A stretch of DNA of 64,000 nt from Fimbriimonadaceae bacterium (lineage in GTDB: Bacteria; Armatimonadota; Fimbriimonadia; Fimbriimonadales; Fimbriimonadaceae), in contig JALHNM010000008.1 of NCBI GenBank assembly GCA_022843485.1, positions 35,365 to 99,364 on the forward strand, given 5' to 3'. Numbering within the stretch: position 1 is the first letter of the stretch; every line of letters starts with the position of its first letter. A program made the position numbers and the translations under genes. Under the pieces are notes generated by a model. The model had not been told where the DNA came from. It made no database searches and was given only the letters and a program-made list of their open reading frames with translations. Below, piece by piece: positions 25,013 through 34,361 of the stretch.

Positions 25013-26908
25013 GTGGGCACTTTCGACGTCGTGGTGGTGGGGGCGGGGCACGCCGGGATCGAGGCCGCCCTGGCCGCGGCCCGCATGGGTTGCCGGACGC
25101 TCTGCGTCACCCTCCGGCTCGACCGCATCGGCCACCTGCCCTGCAACTGCTCGATCGGCGGCCCCGCGAAGGGGCACATGGCCCGCGAGGTGGACGCCCT
25201 CGGAGGCCAGATGGGGGTCGTCACCGACCGCACGCTCACCCACTTGCGCCGGGTCGGGACGGGGAAGGGCCCGGCCGTCCAGACCACCCGTGCCCAGGTC
25301 TGCAAGTCCCTCTACCCCCGGGCGATGCGGGAGGCCCTCGAGTCGCAGCCCGGGCTCACCGTCCGGGAGGGGCACGTGGAGACCGTGCTCGTGGAGGGCG
25401 ACCGGGTGGCGGGGGTCGTCGTGGACGGCGAGACGATCCAGGCCCGCGCCGTGGTCGTCACGACCGGCACCTTCCTCAACGGCCTGTGCCACGAGGGGCA
25501 CCGCCAAACCGTCGCGGCGAGGGAAGGGGACAGGGCGACTGTCGGGCTCAGCGCCTTTCTCCAGGGCCTCGGGGTACGTGTGCGTCGGTTTAAGACCGGC
25601 ACCACGCCGCGAGTCCGCCTCTCCAGCCTCGACCTCGGCCGCACCGAGGCCATGCCCAGCGAGCCGGAGGCGGGGCCCCTCAGCTTCCTCCACGACCGCC
25701 CCTCGCCCCTGCGGCCCCTGCTGCCGACCTGGCAGACCCGCACGACAGCCGCCACCCACGACGTCCTCCGGACGAACCTCGGCCAGAGCGCCATGTACGG
25801 CGGCGCGATCGAGGGCGTCGGGCCCCGCTACTGCCCCAGCGTCGAGGACAAGGTGGTGCGGTTCGCCGATAAGGACTCGCACCCGGTCTTCCTCGAGGTC
25901 GAAGAGTGGGACAGCGAGTCGGTCTACGTCCAGGGCTTCTCGACCTCGATGCCCGCCGAGGTGCAGCTCCAGGCCCTGCGCACCGTCCCCGGGCTCGAGT
26001 CGGTCGAGATGCTCCGCCCCGGCTACGCCGTCGAGTACGACATGGCCGACCCCACCCAGCTCGACGCCACGCTCATGTCGAAGCTCCTGCCGGGCCTTTT
26101 CCTCGCGGGCCAGCTGAACGGCACGAGCGGCTACGAGGAGGCGGCGGGGCAGGGGATCGTGGCCGGGGTCAACGCCGTGCGGCACGTCCGCGACGAGGCC
26201 CCGGTCGTGCTCGCCCGCACCCAGAGCTTCATCGGCGTCATGGTGGACGACCTCGTGACGAAGGGGGTGGAGGACCCCTACCGGATGCTCACGGCACGGG
26301 CCGAGCACAGGCTCCTGCTCCGCCACGACAACGCGGACGAGCGCCTGACCCCGCTCGGCCTTGAGCTGGGCACGGCCTGCGAGCGCCGCCGCCGCCGGTT
26401 CGAGGAGAAGCAAGAGGCCGTCGCACGGGGGCGGGCGTTCCTCGTGCGGTCGTTCGTGTTCGAGGCCCAGAACCCGGCCCTGGACAGGCGGGAGCTGGCC
26501 CCGGTCAAGAACAAGCAGTCGCTGCTCGACCTGCTCAAGCGGCCCGGGGTGACGCTGGCCCTCATCGAGGACCTGGCCCGCGAGGTGGGGCTCGACACGG
26601 CCGACCTCCCCGCAGCCGGGGGTGACCCCGGGGCGACGGGCCCGACCGCCCGCCAGCGGCTGGAGATCGAGGCGGTCTACTCGGGCTACCTACGCCGCCA
26701 GGAGGACGAGGCCGACCAGGCCCGGCGACTCGACGAGACGGCGATCCCCACCGGGTTCGACTACGACGGGCTCAAGGGCCTCAGCTACGAGAGCCGGGAG
26801 AAGCTCGGTCGGGTGCGCCCGTCGACGATCGGGCAGGCCGCCCGTATCCCCGGCGTCCGCCCCGCCGACGTCGCCCTCCTCATCGGCCACGTCCGCTCCC
26901 GCCGCTAG
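25013..26908 (+). CDS. mnmG: tRNA uridine-5-carboxymethylaminomethyl modification enzyme MnmG (GidA)
   Basis: This 631-aa FAD enzyme works with MnmE to modify U34 of tRNAs that read NNA/NNG codons. Visible motifs: an FAD-binding Rossmann loop [17 protein letters not shown] near the N-terminus, the signature [42 protein letters not shown] and the C-terminal tRNA-binding helical domain ending at [24 protein letters not shown]. The length is normal. Start GTG 25013 is set by [10 protein letters not shown]. MnmE is not in the window. Confidence 0.97.
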   Translation: MGTFDVVVVGAGHAGIEAALAAARMGCRTLCVTLRLDRIGHLPCNCSIGGPAKGHMAREVDALGGQMGVVTDRTLTHLRRVGTGKGPAVQTTRAQVCKSLYPRAMREALESQPGLTVREGHVETVLVEGDRVAGVVVDGETIQARAVVVTTGTFLNGLCHEGHRQTVAAREGDRATVGLSAFLQGLGVRVRRFKTGTTPRVRLSSLDLGRTEAMPSEPEAGPLSFLHDRPSPLRPLLPTWQTRTTAATHDVLRTNLGQSAMYGGAIEGVGPRYCPSVEDKVVRFADKDSHPVFLEVEEWDSESVYVQGFSTSMPAEVQLQALRTVPGLESVEMLRPGYAVEYDMADPTQLDATLMSKLLPGLFLAGQLNGTSGYEEAAGQGIVAGVNAVRHVRDEAPVVLARTQSFIGVMVDDLVTKGVEDPYRMLTARAEHRLLLRHDNADERLTPLGLELGTACERRRRRFEEKQEAVARGRAFLVRSFVFEAQNPALDRRELAPVKNKQSLLDLLKRPGVTLALIEDLAREVGLDTADLPAAGGDPGATGPTARQRLEIEAVYSGYLRRQEDEADQARRLDETAIPTGFDYDGLKGLSYESREKLGRVRPSTIGQAARIPGVRPADVALLIGHVRSRR

Positions 26909-26954
26909 CCCCGGGCCGTCGCACGCCGCCCCCTTGCCCGGCCTCCCGGCCGGA

Positions 26955-26985
26955 GCCGCGGGCTGTCGCGGAGCGACCCCGCGCC
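26955..26985. repeat. 31-nt palindrome, copy 2
   Basis: It is the inverted match of 22707-22737 (29/31) and again lies between convergent genes (mnmG and the minus-strand lipoprotein). Confidence 0.7.
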
Positions 26986-27004
26986 GACCGACCCTGAGTC
27001 CTCG

Positions 27005-27039
27005 AGCCGTGGGGTGGCCTGCGGCCACAGCCCACGGCT
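27005..27039 (-). terminator. Hairpin downstream of the lipoprotein gene
   Basis: AGCCGTGGG plus TGGCC pairs with GGCCA plus CCCACGGCT, with small bulges. It lies 6 nt past the minus-strand stop at 27046. Confidence 0.55.
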
Positions 27040-27045
27040 ACGGGC

Positions 27046-27975
27046 TCAGGGCTTGAACACGGCGCGGAGGGTGACGGTGCCGACTTCGGTTGAGGAGTCG
27101 TAGAGCGACCAGAACACTTCGCCGGTGACGGGGTCGAAGATGCCGTTGGTCTCGACCAGCTCGCCCGGGCCCTTCACGAGGACGGTGATCGCGACCGGCG
27201 GTGGGCTGGAGTCTTCGCCCTCGGAGGGCGGGGCCCCGGCGACGCCGCCGGTCCGCTCCTCGGGGTCGAACAGCTCGTCCTGCGTGAGCTCGGCTAGGGT
27301 CTCGCGGACGACGGCCCGGCGCTGGGCGTCGTTGAGCCGGTCGCCGAGGTGGGTGCGCAGGGCCCCGGTCAGGGCCTGCCCGGAGGCCACGCGGATCGAG
27401 CGCAGCGCCCCCTCTGGGTTCGTGAGGAGCAAGCCCAGCCGTGGCTCGGGCGGGCCGAAGACCGCCCACATGACCGACCGCCCGGTCTCCTCGTCGATCG
27501 CCTTGAGCTCGGCCTCGGTCGGGGAGAACGGGGTGAGCGCCGCTCCGAGCCGCTTGCGGAAGCCCTCGTTCGAGGGCGGGGCGGACGCGGGTCGCAACAG
27601 GGTGAAGGTCTCGACGTACTCGAGCGTCCCGTCGGCCCGCTCGTTCACAGTCACGGTCGAGCGCAGGGCGTCTTCGCCCTTGCTCCGGAGCCGGTACCCT
27701 CCCCCGGCTTGGCCCGGCGCGACCTCTCGGGTGGCCTCCAGTTCGGACGCCCGGTCGGACTCGGTGGCCTTGACGGTCCAGGTGTCCGGGTCGTCGAACG
27801 CGATCGCCTCGGCGGGTTTGGGCGCCTCGGTGTCGGGGCCGAGCTCGAACTTGGCGATCGAGTACTTGACCGTTCGTTTGAACCCGCCCTCGGACGAGAC
27901 TTCGGTAGTGGAGACTGCGGTGTGGCAGCCCACGAGGGCCACGAGGAGAGGGGCGAGGGCAAGGACCCGGCGCAT
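27046..27975 (-). CDS. Putative lipoprotein, unknown function
   Basis: The 309-aa product has a lipoprotein signal ([17 protein letters not shown], lipobox LVGC). The mature protein holds [16 protein letters not shown] beta strands and helical parts ([23 protein letters not shown]), and ends [24 protein letters not shown] choose ATG 27975 over one 9 nt upstream because a TAGAAT -10-like box (27983-27988) overlaps the earlier codon and ends 7 nt before 27975. It is divergent from the rhodanese gene. No family is recognised. Confidence 0.75.
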   Translation of the reverse strand: MRRVLALAPLLVALVGCHTAVSTTEVSSEGGFKRTVKYSIAKFELGPDTEAPKPAEAIAFDDPDTWTVKATESDRASELEATREVAPGQAGGGYRLRSKGEDALRSTVTVNERADGTLEYVETFTLLRPASAPPSNEGFRKRLGAALTPFSPTEAELKAIDEETGRSVMWAVFGPPEPRLGLLLTNPEGALRSIRVASGQALTGALRTHLGDRLNDAQRRAVVRETLAELTQDELFDPEERTGGVAGAPPSEGEDSSPPPVAITVLVKGPGELVETNGIFDPVTGEVFWSLYDSSTEVGTVTLRAVFKP

Positions 27976-27982
27976 AGCGCGC

Positions 27983-27988
27983 ATTCTA
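27983..27988 (-). promoter_or_regulatory. -10-like TAGAAT
   Basis: It ends 7 nt before ATG 27975 on the minus strand and decides between two in-frame starts. Confidence 0.4.
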
Positions 27989-28023
27989 TCCCGCCCTCCG
28001 CCGAGGGGTGCCCCCCAATCACG

Positions 28024-28029
28024 TATACT
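28024..28029 (+). promoter_or_regulatory. -10 box TATACT for the sulfurtransferase
   Basis: TATACT ends 10 nt before ATG 28040, so the leader would be only a few nucleotides. Confidence 0.45.
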
Positions 28030-28039
28030 AGGAAGTGAT

Positions 28040-28909
28040 ATGGCTTTGTACGATAAGGCAGCAGGGGGATATGTGAACGCTGAGGCGGTGGTCTCTACCG
28101 ACTGGGTAGCCGAGCACCTTACAGACCCCGCGGTGCGGATCGTGGAGTCGAACGAGGATCCGTTGCTCTACTCAAGCGGCCACGTCCCGGGGGCGGTCGA
28201 GGTGGACTGGACTCGCGACCTGAACGACCCGCTCATGCGGGACTACCTCAACCGGGACGGGTTCTCCGCGCTCATGTCCCGGATCGGGGTCGCCCGCGAC
28301 ACCCACGTCGTCTTCTACGGCGACCGCAACAACTGGTGGGCCTGCTACGCGCTGTGGGTGTTCTCGCTGTTCGGGCACCCACGGATGTCGGTCATGGACG
28401 GGGGGCGGATCAAGTGGTCGCAGGAGGGTCGGCCGATGACGCAGGAGCGGCCGGTGACCCTGGCCACGGACTACGAGGCGCCCGAGCGTGACGACCGGAC
28501 CGAGCGGGCGTTCCGCGAGGACGTCCTGATGCTGCTGGCCGACCGTGGCCGTCTCATCGACGTCCGGAGCCCGGGGGAGTTCAAGGGCGACCTCGTCCAC
28601 ATGCCGGACTTCCCGAACGAGGGGGCTCTGCGCGGGGGCCATATCCCGACCGCGGCCAACGTCCCGTGGGCGCGGGCGGTCGACCCCGAGTCAGGGTGCT
28701 TCCTCCCGGCGGAGCGGCTCCGCGAGATCTACGAGCAGGGCGCTGGGCTCCAGTCGGGGGACGACGTGGTGACCTACTGCCGCATCGGCGAGCGGAGCAG
28801 CCACACGTGGTTCGTGCTGCGCCACCTCCTCGGGTACCCCCGGGTGCGCAACTACGACGGGAGCTGGACGGAGTGGGGGAACAGCGTCGGCGTCCCCATC
28901 GAGAGGTAG
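28040..28909 (+). CDS. Thiosulfate/3-mercaptopyruvate sulfurtransferase (rhodanese)
   Basis: This 289-aa two-domain rhodanese has an inactive N-terminal domain ([16 protein letters not shown]...[14 protein letters not shown], no active Cys at the loop). The C-terminal domain carries the active-site loop [14 protein letters not shown], where Cys followed by RIGERS is the thiosulfate-type form. It moves sulfane sulfur to an acceptor thiol. Start ATG 28040 comes after a TATACT box. A SufE-like gene starts 7 nt after its stop, so the two probably form a sulfur-transfer pair. Confidence 0.93.
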   Translation: MALYDKAAGGYVNAEAVVSTDWVAEHLTDPAVRIVESNEDPLLYSSGHVPGAVEVDWTRDLNDPLMRDYLNRDGFSALMSRIGVARDTHVVFYGDRNNWWACYALWVFSLFGHPRMSVMDGGRIKWSQEGRPMTQERPVTLATDYEAPERDDRTERAFREDVLMLLADRGRLIDVRSPGEFKGDLVHMPDFPNEGALRGGHIPTAANVPWARAVDPESGCFLPAERLREIYEQGAGLQSGDDVVTYCRIGERSSHTWFVLRHLLGYPRVRNYDGSWTEWGNSVGVPIER

Positions 28910-28916
28910 TCGGCCC

Positions 28917-29345
28917 GTGGCGCTCCCCCCTCGACTCGCCTCGACCCTGGAGGACCTGGCCTTCTTCACCGACCGCGCCGAGCGGGTCCAGGCCCTCGTC
29001 TCGGTCGCCGAGCGGTTCCGCCCCGTGCCCACCGAGACCGCGGCCCCGCCCTACGAGGAGGCCCACCGCGTCCCGGGGTGCGAGAGTGAGGCGTTCGTGT
29101 GGGTCGGCGAGGAGGGCGGCGGGCTTCGACTGGACTTCGCCGTGCTCAACCCTCAAGGCCTGAGCGCGATGGCGCTCGCGGTCGTGCTGAAAGAAGGGCT
29201 GGAGGGGGAGCCGGCCGCCCGCGCTCAGGACGTGCCGGACGAGATCGTCTTCGAGCTCTTTGGCCGAGAGCTCTCGATGGGCAAGAGCCTCGGCCTGATG
29301 AACATGGTCAGGGCCGTCAAGTCCGGGGCCGCCCGGCTCGCGTGA
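28917..29345 (+). CDS. SufE-like cysteine desulfurase acceptor
   Basis: The 142-aa protein has LASTLEDLAFFTDRAERVQAL, the sulfur-accepting Cys in HRVPGCESEAFVWV and a C-terminal MGKSLGLMNMVRAVK helix, matching SufE (about 140 aa). SufE takes persulfide from SufS and passes it to the SufBCD Fe-S scaffold. Here it lies 7 nt behind a rhodanese rather than in a suf cluster, suggesting it may collect sulfur from the rhodanese or serve another desulfurase. Start GTG 28917. The pair probably shares one mRNA. Confidence 0.88.
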   Translation: MALPPRLASTLEDLAFFTDRAERVQALVSVAERFRPVPTETAAPPYEEAHRVPGCESEAFVWVGEEGGGLRLDFAVLNPQGLSAMALAVVLKEGLEGEPAARAQDVPDEIVFELFGRELSMGKSLGLMNMVRAVKSGAARLA

Positions 29346-29366
29346 CGGCCCCGGATCTCCCCGCGA

Positions 29367-30884
29367 TTACGGGTTGAGCACGAACGAGGGCTGGTCGAGC
29401 TCGCCCTGAAGCGGGGTGCTCGAGGTCATCGTCACCCGCACCCGCATCGCCATCGTCCCGGGCTCGAGGAACCGGGCGATGTCCCGCCCTTCCGGCCGGA
29501 AGTCGCCGTCGTCCTGTTGCGCCGCCGCGACCCAGGCTTTCTTGGTGTAGTCGTAGAGCTCCACCGTGGTCGTGGCCGAGCCCTTCGTCAGCTTGGGCAC
29601 GAACGAGAACCCGACTCGGCTCGGCTCCTTCCACTTGCCGACGCCGTCGAACTCGAGGGCGACTTTGTTGCCGGAGACTTGGATCGGCTGGTCGTCCTTG
29701 CCGCCCGTCGCCTTACCCGCCGTGGCCTTGAACGCTTTGAACGGGACCGGCGTTCGGGTCGCGGCCATGGTGTTGACCACGAACAGCCCGCGGTTGATGT
29801 CGCTGATCAGCATCGTCCCGCTCGGCAGGAACGGGTAGTTGCTCCAGGCCCCTTCGAACTGGGCGGAGTCGGACTCGGGGTGCGTGTCGAAGAAGCCGCG
29901 GAGCTGGGGCCGGAGCGGGTCTTCGTTAGCGTCGTAGATCCAGAGGCCGGTCGTGTAGTTCGCGTGGAAGACGAAGTCGTTCCGCAGGTAGAGGTTGTGG
30001 TCGACCGCGGGCTTGCCGGTCGTGTACGTCGCGACCAACTCGGCGTTCTCGAGCACGCTCACGTCGAAGACCAGGGTGCGGGTCGCCAAGTTGCTCGTGG
30101 TCTCGTCGAACTCGTCGTTGACGTAGAAGTACTTCTTGTCGGAGCTGAGCCAGCCTTGGTGGCAGTACCCGACGAACGGGTAGGCGACCCGGCGGACGAG
30201 CTTGGAGTCGTCCTTGTCGGTCACGTCCCAGATCTCGAGCCCCCGGCCCTCGCCGCCGCCGAAGAAGATCTGTCGGCCCTTGTACGGCCCTTCCGTGTAG
30301 GTGACGACCTGGGCCTCGTGCTGGTAGACCGGCGTGAGGGTCTTCATCCCGACTTGGACGGGGTCGAGCGGGTCCTTCTTGAGGTCGAAGGCCATCGTGG
30401 TGCCCGTGCCCTCCCGGCTGCCGCAGGTGTAGAGGTAGCCGCTGACCTCGTCGACGGCGATCGTGTGGCTCCGACCGGGCGACATGACCGTCTTGACGAG
30501 CTTGACCTCGCCCTCATCCACCCGGCTGAGGTCGACGACTTGGATCCCAGTGTTGGCGGTCTCGGTCACGACATAGGCCGCGTGCTTGTAGACCTTGATG
30601 TCGGCCCAGAGCCCGGGCTTGTGGGGGATCGAGCCGATGTGCTTGACGTTGTTCGGGTCGGTGACCTCGAACACGGCCATGTTCGTGTTGAAGCCCATCA
30701 GGGCGTACTCGCGGCCGCTGGGCGAGACGTAGCCCCAGACCGTGTTGCCGGACTGGGCGCCGAACTCGGACGGGGGGAAGTTCTTGTAGAGGGTGACCTT
30801 GCTCGCCGCGAACTCCTCGGCATGGGCGACCCCGGCCATGAGGGCTAGGAAGGCGACGACGACAGTCCGGACGTTAAGTTTCAT
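29367..30884 (-). CDS. Choice-of-anchor B / LVIVD-repeat secreted protein
   Basis: This 505-aa secreted protein has signal MKLNVRTVVVAFLALMAGVAHA. Its repeated blades carry GREYALMGFNTNMAVFEVTDPNNV, WADIKVYKHAAYVVTETANTGIQVVDL and VDHNLYLRNDFVFHANYTTGLWIYD, the LVIVD-type propeller of choice-of-anchor B proteins. It ends with a separate beta domain (VELYDYTKKAW, then PGTMAMRVRVTMTSST) rather than a sorting tail. Start ATG 30884 has AAGGG upstream. It is probably extracellular or periplasmic. It is convergent with the SufE-like gene (21-nt gap). Confidence 0.8.
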   Translation of the reverse strand: MKLNVRTVVVAFLALMAGVAHAEEFAASKVTLYKNFPPSEFGAQSGNTVWGYVSPSGREYALMGFNTNMAVFEVTDPNNVKHIGSIPHKPGLWADIKVYKHAAYVVTETANTGIQVVDLSRVDEGEVKLVKTVMSPGRSHTIAVDEVSGYLYTCGSREGTGTTMAFDLKKDPLDPVQVGMKTLTPVYQHEAQVVTYTEGPYKGRQIFFGGGEGRGLEIWDVTDKDDSKLVRRVAYPFVGYCHQGWLSSDKKYFYVNDEFDETTSNLATRTLVFDVSVLENAELVATYTTGKPAVDHNLYLRNDFVFHANYTTGLWIYDANEDPLRPQLRGFFDTHPESDSAQFEGAWSNYPFLPSGTMLISDINRGLFVVNTMAATRTPVPFKAFKATAGKATGGKDDQPIQVSGNKVALEFDGVGKWKEPSRVGFSFVPKLTKGSATTTVELYDYTKKAWVAAAQQDDGDFRPEGRDIARFLEPGTMAMRVRVTMTSSTPLQGELDQPSFVLNP

Positions 30885-30972
30885 GGGGACCCTTGTACTT
30901 TAGGTTCGACACCGTTGAGCCCACTGAGGTTGCGTCGGTCGGCGACACGCCCTACCCGAGACAACGCGGGGC

Positions 30973-32493
30973 TCATTGATCTGGTTCCATACGCAGACTA
31001 CCAGGCTGGGCGTTCCCGGCGGTCGGTTCTGCGGGCAGGGCGAGCCTCATCAGCCGCTCTTCGGTGGCCTCCGCCCGATCGACGTCGGCGACCAGCCTGC
31101 CTTCGCTCATGACCAGGACCCGGTCGGCCACCCCCCTCACCTCGGCGATCTCGCCGCTCACGAGGAGGACGGCGGTCCCGGCTTCGGCCAGCGAGTGGAC
31201 GATGCGGTAGACCTCCGCCTTCGCCCCGACGTCGACCCCACGGGTGGGCTCGTCCAGGAGAAGCAGCTCGAGGCCCCGGTCGAGCCAACGGGCAAGGACG
31301 GCCTTCTGCTGGTTGCCCCCGGAGAGCAGGCCGATCGGTTGGTCGAGGCTCGGGGTCCGCACGCGGAGCAGGTCGACGAGGGTCTGGGCCCGGGCCCGCT
31401 CCGCTCGGTCGTCCACCCAGAACCCGCGGGGCCCGACCAGGCTCACGTTCTCCGTGACGCTTGCCCCGGCGACGATTCCCTCGGCCTTCCGGTCCTCCGG
31501 GCAAAGGCCGATCCCGGCGGCGATGGCCTCCGCCGGGCTTCGCAGGGAGACCGGACGCCCCCCGACTTCGACCTCGCCCCGGCCCCAGCCGAAGAGCGCC
31601 TTGAGGAGCTCGGTCCGACCTGACCCGACGAGCCCGAAGACCCCGACGATCTCGCCTTGGCGCACAGAAAGGTTCACCGGAGCCGCAAGGCCCGGCCCCG
31701 TGAGCCCCCGAACCTGGAGGGCCGTCTCGCCGAGCGGGCGGGGACGGTAAGGGAAGACCTCCCCGACCTCGCGACCGACCATGTCGAGGACGATCTGGTC
31801 GTCGGTGACGTCGGTGAGACGGTCGCTCGTCCGCACATGCCGGCCGTCGCGGAGGACGGTCACGGCGTCGCACACCTCGCGGACCTCGGCGAGCCGGTGG
31901 GTGATGTAGACCACGGCCCGGCCGTCGTCCCTTAGCCGCCTCACCAGGGTGAAGAGGGCGTCGGTCTCGCGGGCGGAGAGGCTGCTCGTCGGCTCGTCGA
32001 GCGCGAGCACCCGGGCGTCCCAGGTGAGGGCCTTGGCGATCTCGACGGTCTGGCGGAGGGCGATCGGGAGGTCGCCGAGCCGGGCGTTGGGGTCGATGTC
32101 CACCCCCAAGGCTCCGAGCGCCTCACGGGCCCGTGCCTCGAGTCGCCTCCGGTCGATGAGGCCCGCCCGGACGGGGAAGTGCCCCAGCGAGACGTTCTCG
32201 GCCACGCTCAGGTCGTCGACGAGCTGGAGCTCCTGGTAGATCACGGCCACCCCCGCCCGGAGGGCGTCGGCGGTGGTCGCCGGGTGGAAGGGCCGGCCGT
32301 CGAGGAGCACCCGGCCCGCATCGGGCTTGTGGGCGCCGCTGAGCACCTTCAGCAAGGTGCTCTTCCCGGCGCCGTTCTCGCCGCAGAGGGCGTGGACGGA
32401 GCCGCCGGCCACGCTGAAGCTCACCCCGTCGAGCGCGGTGACGCCGGGGAAGGTCTTCGTCACCCCTTCGATGGCGAGGCGGGGGGCGGTCAT
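30973..32493 (-). CDS. Sugar-type ABC transporter ATP-binding protein (RbsA/MglA-like)
   Basis: This 506-aa protein is a fused double nucleotide-binding domain. NBD1: Walker A GENGAGKST, Q-loop YQELQL, Walker B LALDEPTSSL; its signature region LPIALRQTVEIAKAL is degenerate. NBD2: degenerate Walker A GLVGSGRTE, signature LSGGNQQKAVLAR, Walker B LLLLDEPTRGVDVG. This asymmetry is typical of carbohydrate-uptake CUT2 ATPases. No permease or binding protein lies next to it; its upstream partner on the same strand is PspA, 27 nt away. It may therefore serve a transporter encoded elsewhere. Confidence 0.92.
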   Translation of the reverse strand: MTAPRLAIEGVTKTFPGVTALDGVSFSVAGGSVHALCGENGAGKSTLLKVLSGAHKPDAGRVLLDGRPFHPATTADALRAGVAVIYQELQLVDDLSVAENVSLGHFPVRAGLIDRRRLEARAREALGALGVDIDPNARLGDLPIALRQTVEIAKALTWDARVLALDEPTSSLSARETDALFTLVRRLRDDGRAVVYITHRLAEVREVCDAVTVLRDGRHVRTSDRLTDVTDDQIVLDMVGREVGEVFPYRPRPLGETALQVRGLTGPGLAAPVNLSVRQGEIVGVFGLVGSGRTELLKALFGWGRGEVEVGGRPVSLRSPAEAIAAGIGLCPEDRKAEGIVAGASVTENVSLVGPRGFWVDDRAERARAQTLVDLLRVRTPSLDQPIGLLSGGNQQKAVLARWLDRGLELLLLDEPTRGVDVGAKAEVYRIVHSLAEAGTAVLLVSGEIAEVRGVADRVLVMSEGRLVADVDRAEATEERLMRLALPAEPTAGNAQPGSLRMEPDQ

Positions 32494-32520
32494 GGGGGCC
32501 CGTCGGGCGGAGAGGCGGCG

Positions 32521-33273
32521 CTACTGGCCTTGCTGGAGGCGCTTCTCGAGGGCGTCGAGTTCGCTCTCGACGTCGGTGGTGGAGGTCGAGTTGGTGGCAG
32601 GGGGCGCGGTCGCCATGCCGAGCTTCTCTTCCAGCTTCTTGAGCTCCTCCTCGGCAGCGACGTCCATCGCCTGATCCTCCATCATCATCATCTTGCCCTG
32701 GATCGAGCCGCCGAACATCTCCTGGCGGGCGGAGGCTTCGGCCTGCTTCTCCTGGATCCGTTCGCGGGCGGCGGCGAAACTGCCTTCGTACTCGTTCTCG
32801 AACGTCAGCCCCTCGAGCGCCTTCGTGATCGAGGTCTGGATCTGCGACTGCTTCCACTGGGCTTTGAGAGCGAGGGCCTCGGCGGTCTTGCGGCGGACTT
32901 CCTCTTCCTGGCGCTTGATCGCGACCTTGACGCCCTCGACCGTTTCCACTGCCTGCGCAAGGGTCGACTTCAGCGTCTCGATCGTCGCGTCGGTCGTGGC
33001 CTTCTCGCGGAGGAAGTTGCGGGCGAGGTCGCGGTTGCCGCCCTTGAGGGCGACGGCGGCTTGCTGCTCGTACTGCGCCGACTTCTTCGACTGCTCGTCG
33101 AGCATCGCCTGGAGCTTGTTCTTTTGGGTGATGGCCTGGACGGCCTTCTCCCGGTTCGCCACGAGCGCGGTCTGCATGTCCCGACGCGCCTGGTCGAGCA
33201 TGATCTCGGGGTCTTCCAGTTTGTCCATCGTACGGCCGAACAGGGCCCGGAGCCAGGCGAAGAAGCGCTTCAT
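32521..33273 (-). CDS. pspA: PspA/IM30 family membrane-stress protein
   Basis: The 250-aa protein begins MKRFFAWLRALFGRTMDKLEDPE and is almost entirely coiled coil, with the family's PEIMLDQARRDMQTALVANREKA and later AAEEELKKLEEKLGM helix. It has an acidic, low-complexity C-terminal tail with NSTSTTDVESELDALEKRL. PspA/Vipp1 proteins oligomerise on damaged inner membranes. ATG 33273 is chosen over an upstream start; a TATACT box lies at 33297-33302. It is followed after 27 nt by the ABC ATPase, suggesting one transcript. Confidence 0.92.
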   Translation of the reverse strand: MKRFFAWLRALFGRTMDKLEDPEIMLDQARRDMQTALVANREKAVQAITQKNKLQAMLDEQSKKSAQYEQQAAVALKGGNRDLARNFLREKATTDATIETLKSTLAQAVETVEGVKVAIKRQEEEVRRKTAEALALKAQWKQSQIQTSITKALEGLTFENEYEGSFAAARERIQEKQAEASARQEMFGGSIQGKMMMMEDQAMDVAAEEELKKLEEKLGMATAPPATNSTSTTDVESELDALEKRLQQGQ

Positions 33274-33296
33274 GGGTGCCTCAATGAGGTCGGTGG

Positions 33297-33302
33297 AGTA
33301 TA
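33297..33302 (-). promoter_or_regulatory. -10-like TATACT upstream of pspA
   Basis: It ends 23 nt before ATG 33273. The -35 is unclear. Confidence 0.35.
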
Positions 33303-33361
33303 CACGTTCGCCCAAGCCAGGCCCATCCCTTTGAAACGGGGCGTCCGGCGGCTTGTCGGCG

Positions 33362-33367
33362 ATAGAA
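33362..33367 (+). promoter_or_regulatory. -10-like TAGAAT, leaderless spacing
   Basis: It ends 7 nt before GTG 33375. Confidence 0.4.
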
Positions 33368-33374
33368 TGGGGCC

Positions 33375-34334
33375 GTGCCGTCGCGTGTCCCTTTGTGCTG
33401 TCTCCCGACCCCGATCCATCCGCTCCCTCGGCTCTCGCAAGAGCACGGTGTCGACCTTTGGGTGAAGCGGGACGACCTGACCGGCTTCGGGGGCGGGGGG
33501 AACAAGGGGCGCAAGCTGGAGTTCCTCATCTACGACATCCTCGAGGCCGGAGCGACTCGGGTGGTGTCCTGCGGGTCTTTACAGTCCAACTTCGTGCGGC
33601 AGCTCGGGGCGGCCTGCGCCGTGCACGGCGTGGCGTGCACGGCCGTCGTGATGCGGTTGCCCTACGAGGGCACGATCGGGCAGCCCGAGGGCCCGATCCC
33701 GGGCGGAGGGGGGAACGAGACGCTGGACGCCCTGTTCGGGGTCGACCTCCGGTTGGTACCGGACGGTCCTTGGGAGACCCTTTTCGCAGAGACGGCCCGG
33801 GTGGCGGGGGAGCTGCGGGCGACGGGCGAGACCGTGTACGAAGTGCCGATCGGGGGGAGCTCGCCGCTCGGGGCCTATGCCTTCGCCCTTGCGGCGGAGG
33901 AGGTCTGCGAGGGTTGGGACTGGGTGGTGACGCCCTGCAGCAGCGGTTCGACGCACGCCGGGCTCGCGTGGGCGTTCGCGGGCACCCCGACCCGGGTGGT
34001 CGGGATCGCCTGCGACCCGGAGGAGGACTTGCGAGACGACGTGGCCCGCCTCTGCGCGGGGATCGACGAGGTCGCGGGCGAGGCGAAGGGGATCCGCCCC
34101 GAGGAGATCGACCTTCGGTACGACTGGGTGGGCCGGGGCTACTCCGTGCCGAGCGAGGCGGGGGAGGCTGCCACCCGGGTCGCGGCCCGGAGGGAGGGGC
34201 TGCTTCTCGACCCGGTCTACTCGGCCAAAGCCTTCGCCGGCCTGCTCGACCTCCTCGAGTCGGGGGAGGTCTCCGGGCACGTGCTCTTCTGGCACACGGG
34301 GGGGCTCCCCACCCTCCTCGCCGGTCGGGCGTGA
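33375..34334 (+). CDS. D-cysteine desulfhydrase / ACC deaminase-family PLP enzyme
   Basis: This 319-aa fold-type II PLP enzyme has LPTPIHPLPRLSQEHG, VKRDDLTGFGGGGNKGRKLE with the PLP Lys in NKGRK, SCGSLQSNFVRQLGAAC and the phosphate-binding glycine loop around TPCSSGSTHAGLA, then FWHTGGLPTLL. These are DcyD/ACC-deaminase hallmarks. It probably releases ammonia and sulfide from D-cysteine, or deaminates a related amino acid; sequence does not separate the two. Start GTG 33375 matches the family start. It is divergent from pspA by 101 nt. Confidence 0.87.
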   Translation: MPSRVPLCCLPTPIHPLPRLSQEHGVDLWVKRDDLTGFGGGGNKGRKLEFLIYDILEAGATRVVSCGSLQSNFVRQLGAACAVHGVACTAVVMRLPYEGTIGQPEGPIPGGGGNETLDALFGVDLRLVPDGPWETLFAETARVAGELRATGETVYEVPIGGSSPLGAYAFALAAEEVCEGWDWVVTPCSSGSTHAGLAWAFAGTPTRVVGIACDPEEDLRDDVARLCAGIDEVAGEAKGIRPEEIDLRYDWVGRGYSVPSEAGEAATRVAARREGLLLDPVYSAKAFAGLLDLLESGEVSGHVLFWHTGGLPTLLAGRA

Positions 34335-34361
34335 GAGGCCGCCGGTAACCGGGGGGCCAGG

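Noticed and set aside
23964..26117. A 717-codon plus-strand frame across pilC and mnmG
   Set aside because: Arg/Pro/His-rich composition typical of a GC-rich shadow frame; both real genes are clear in other frames.
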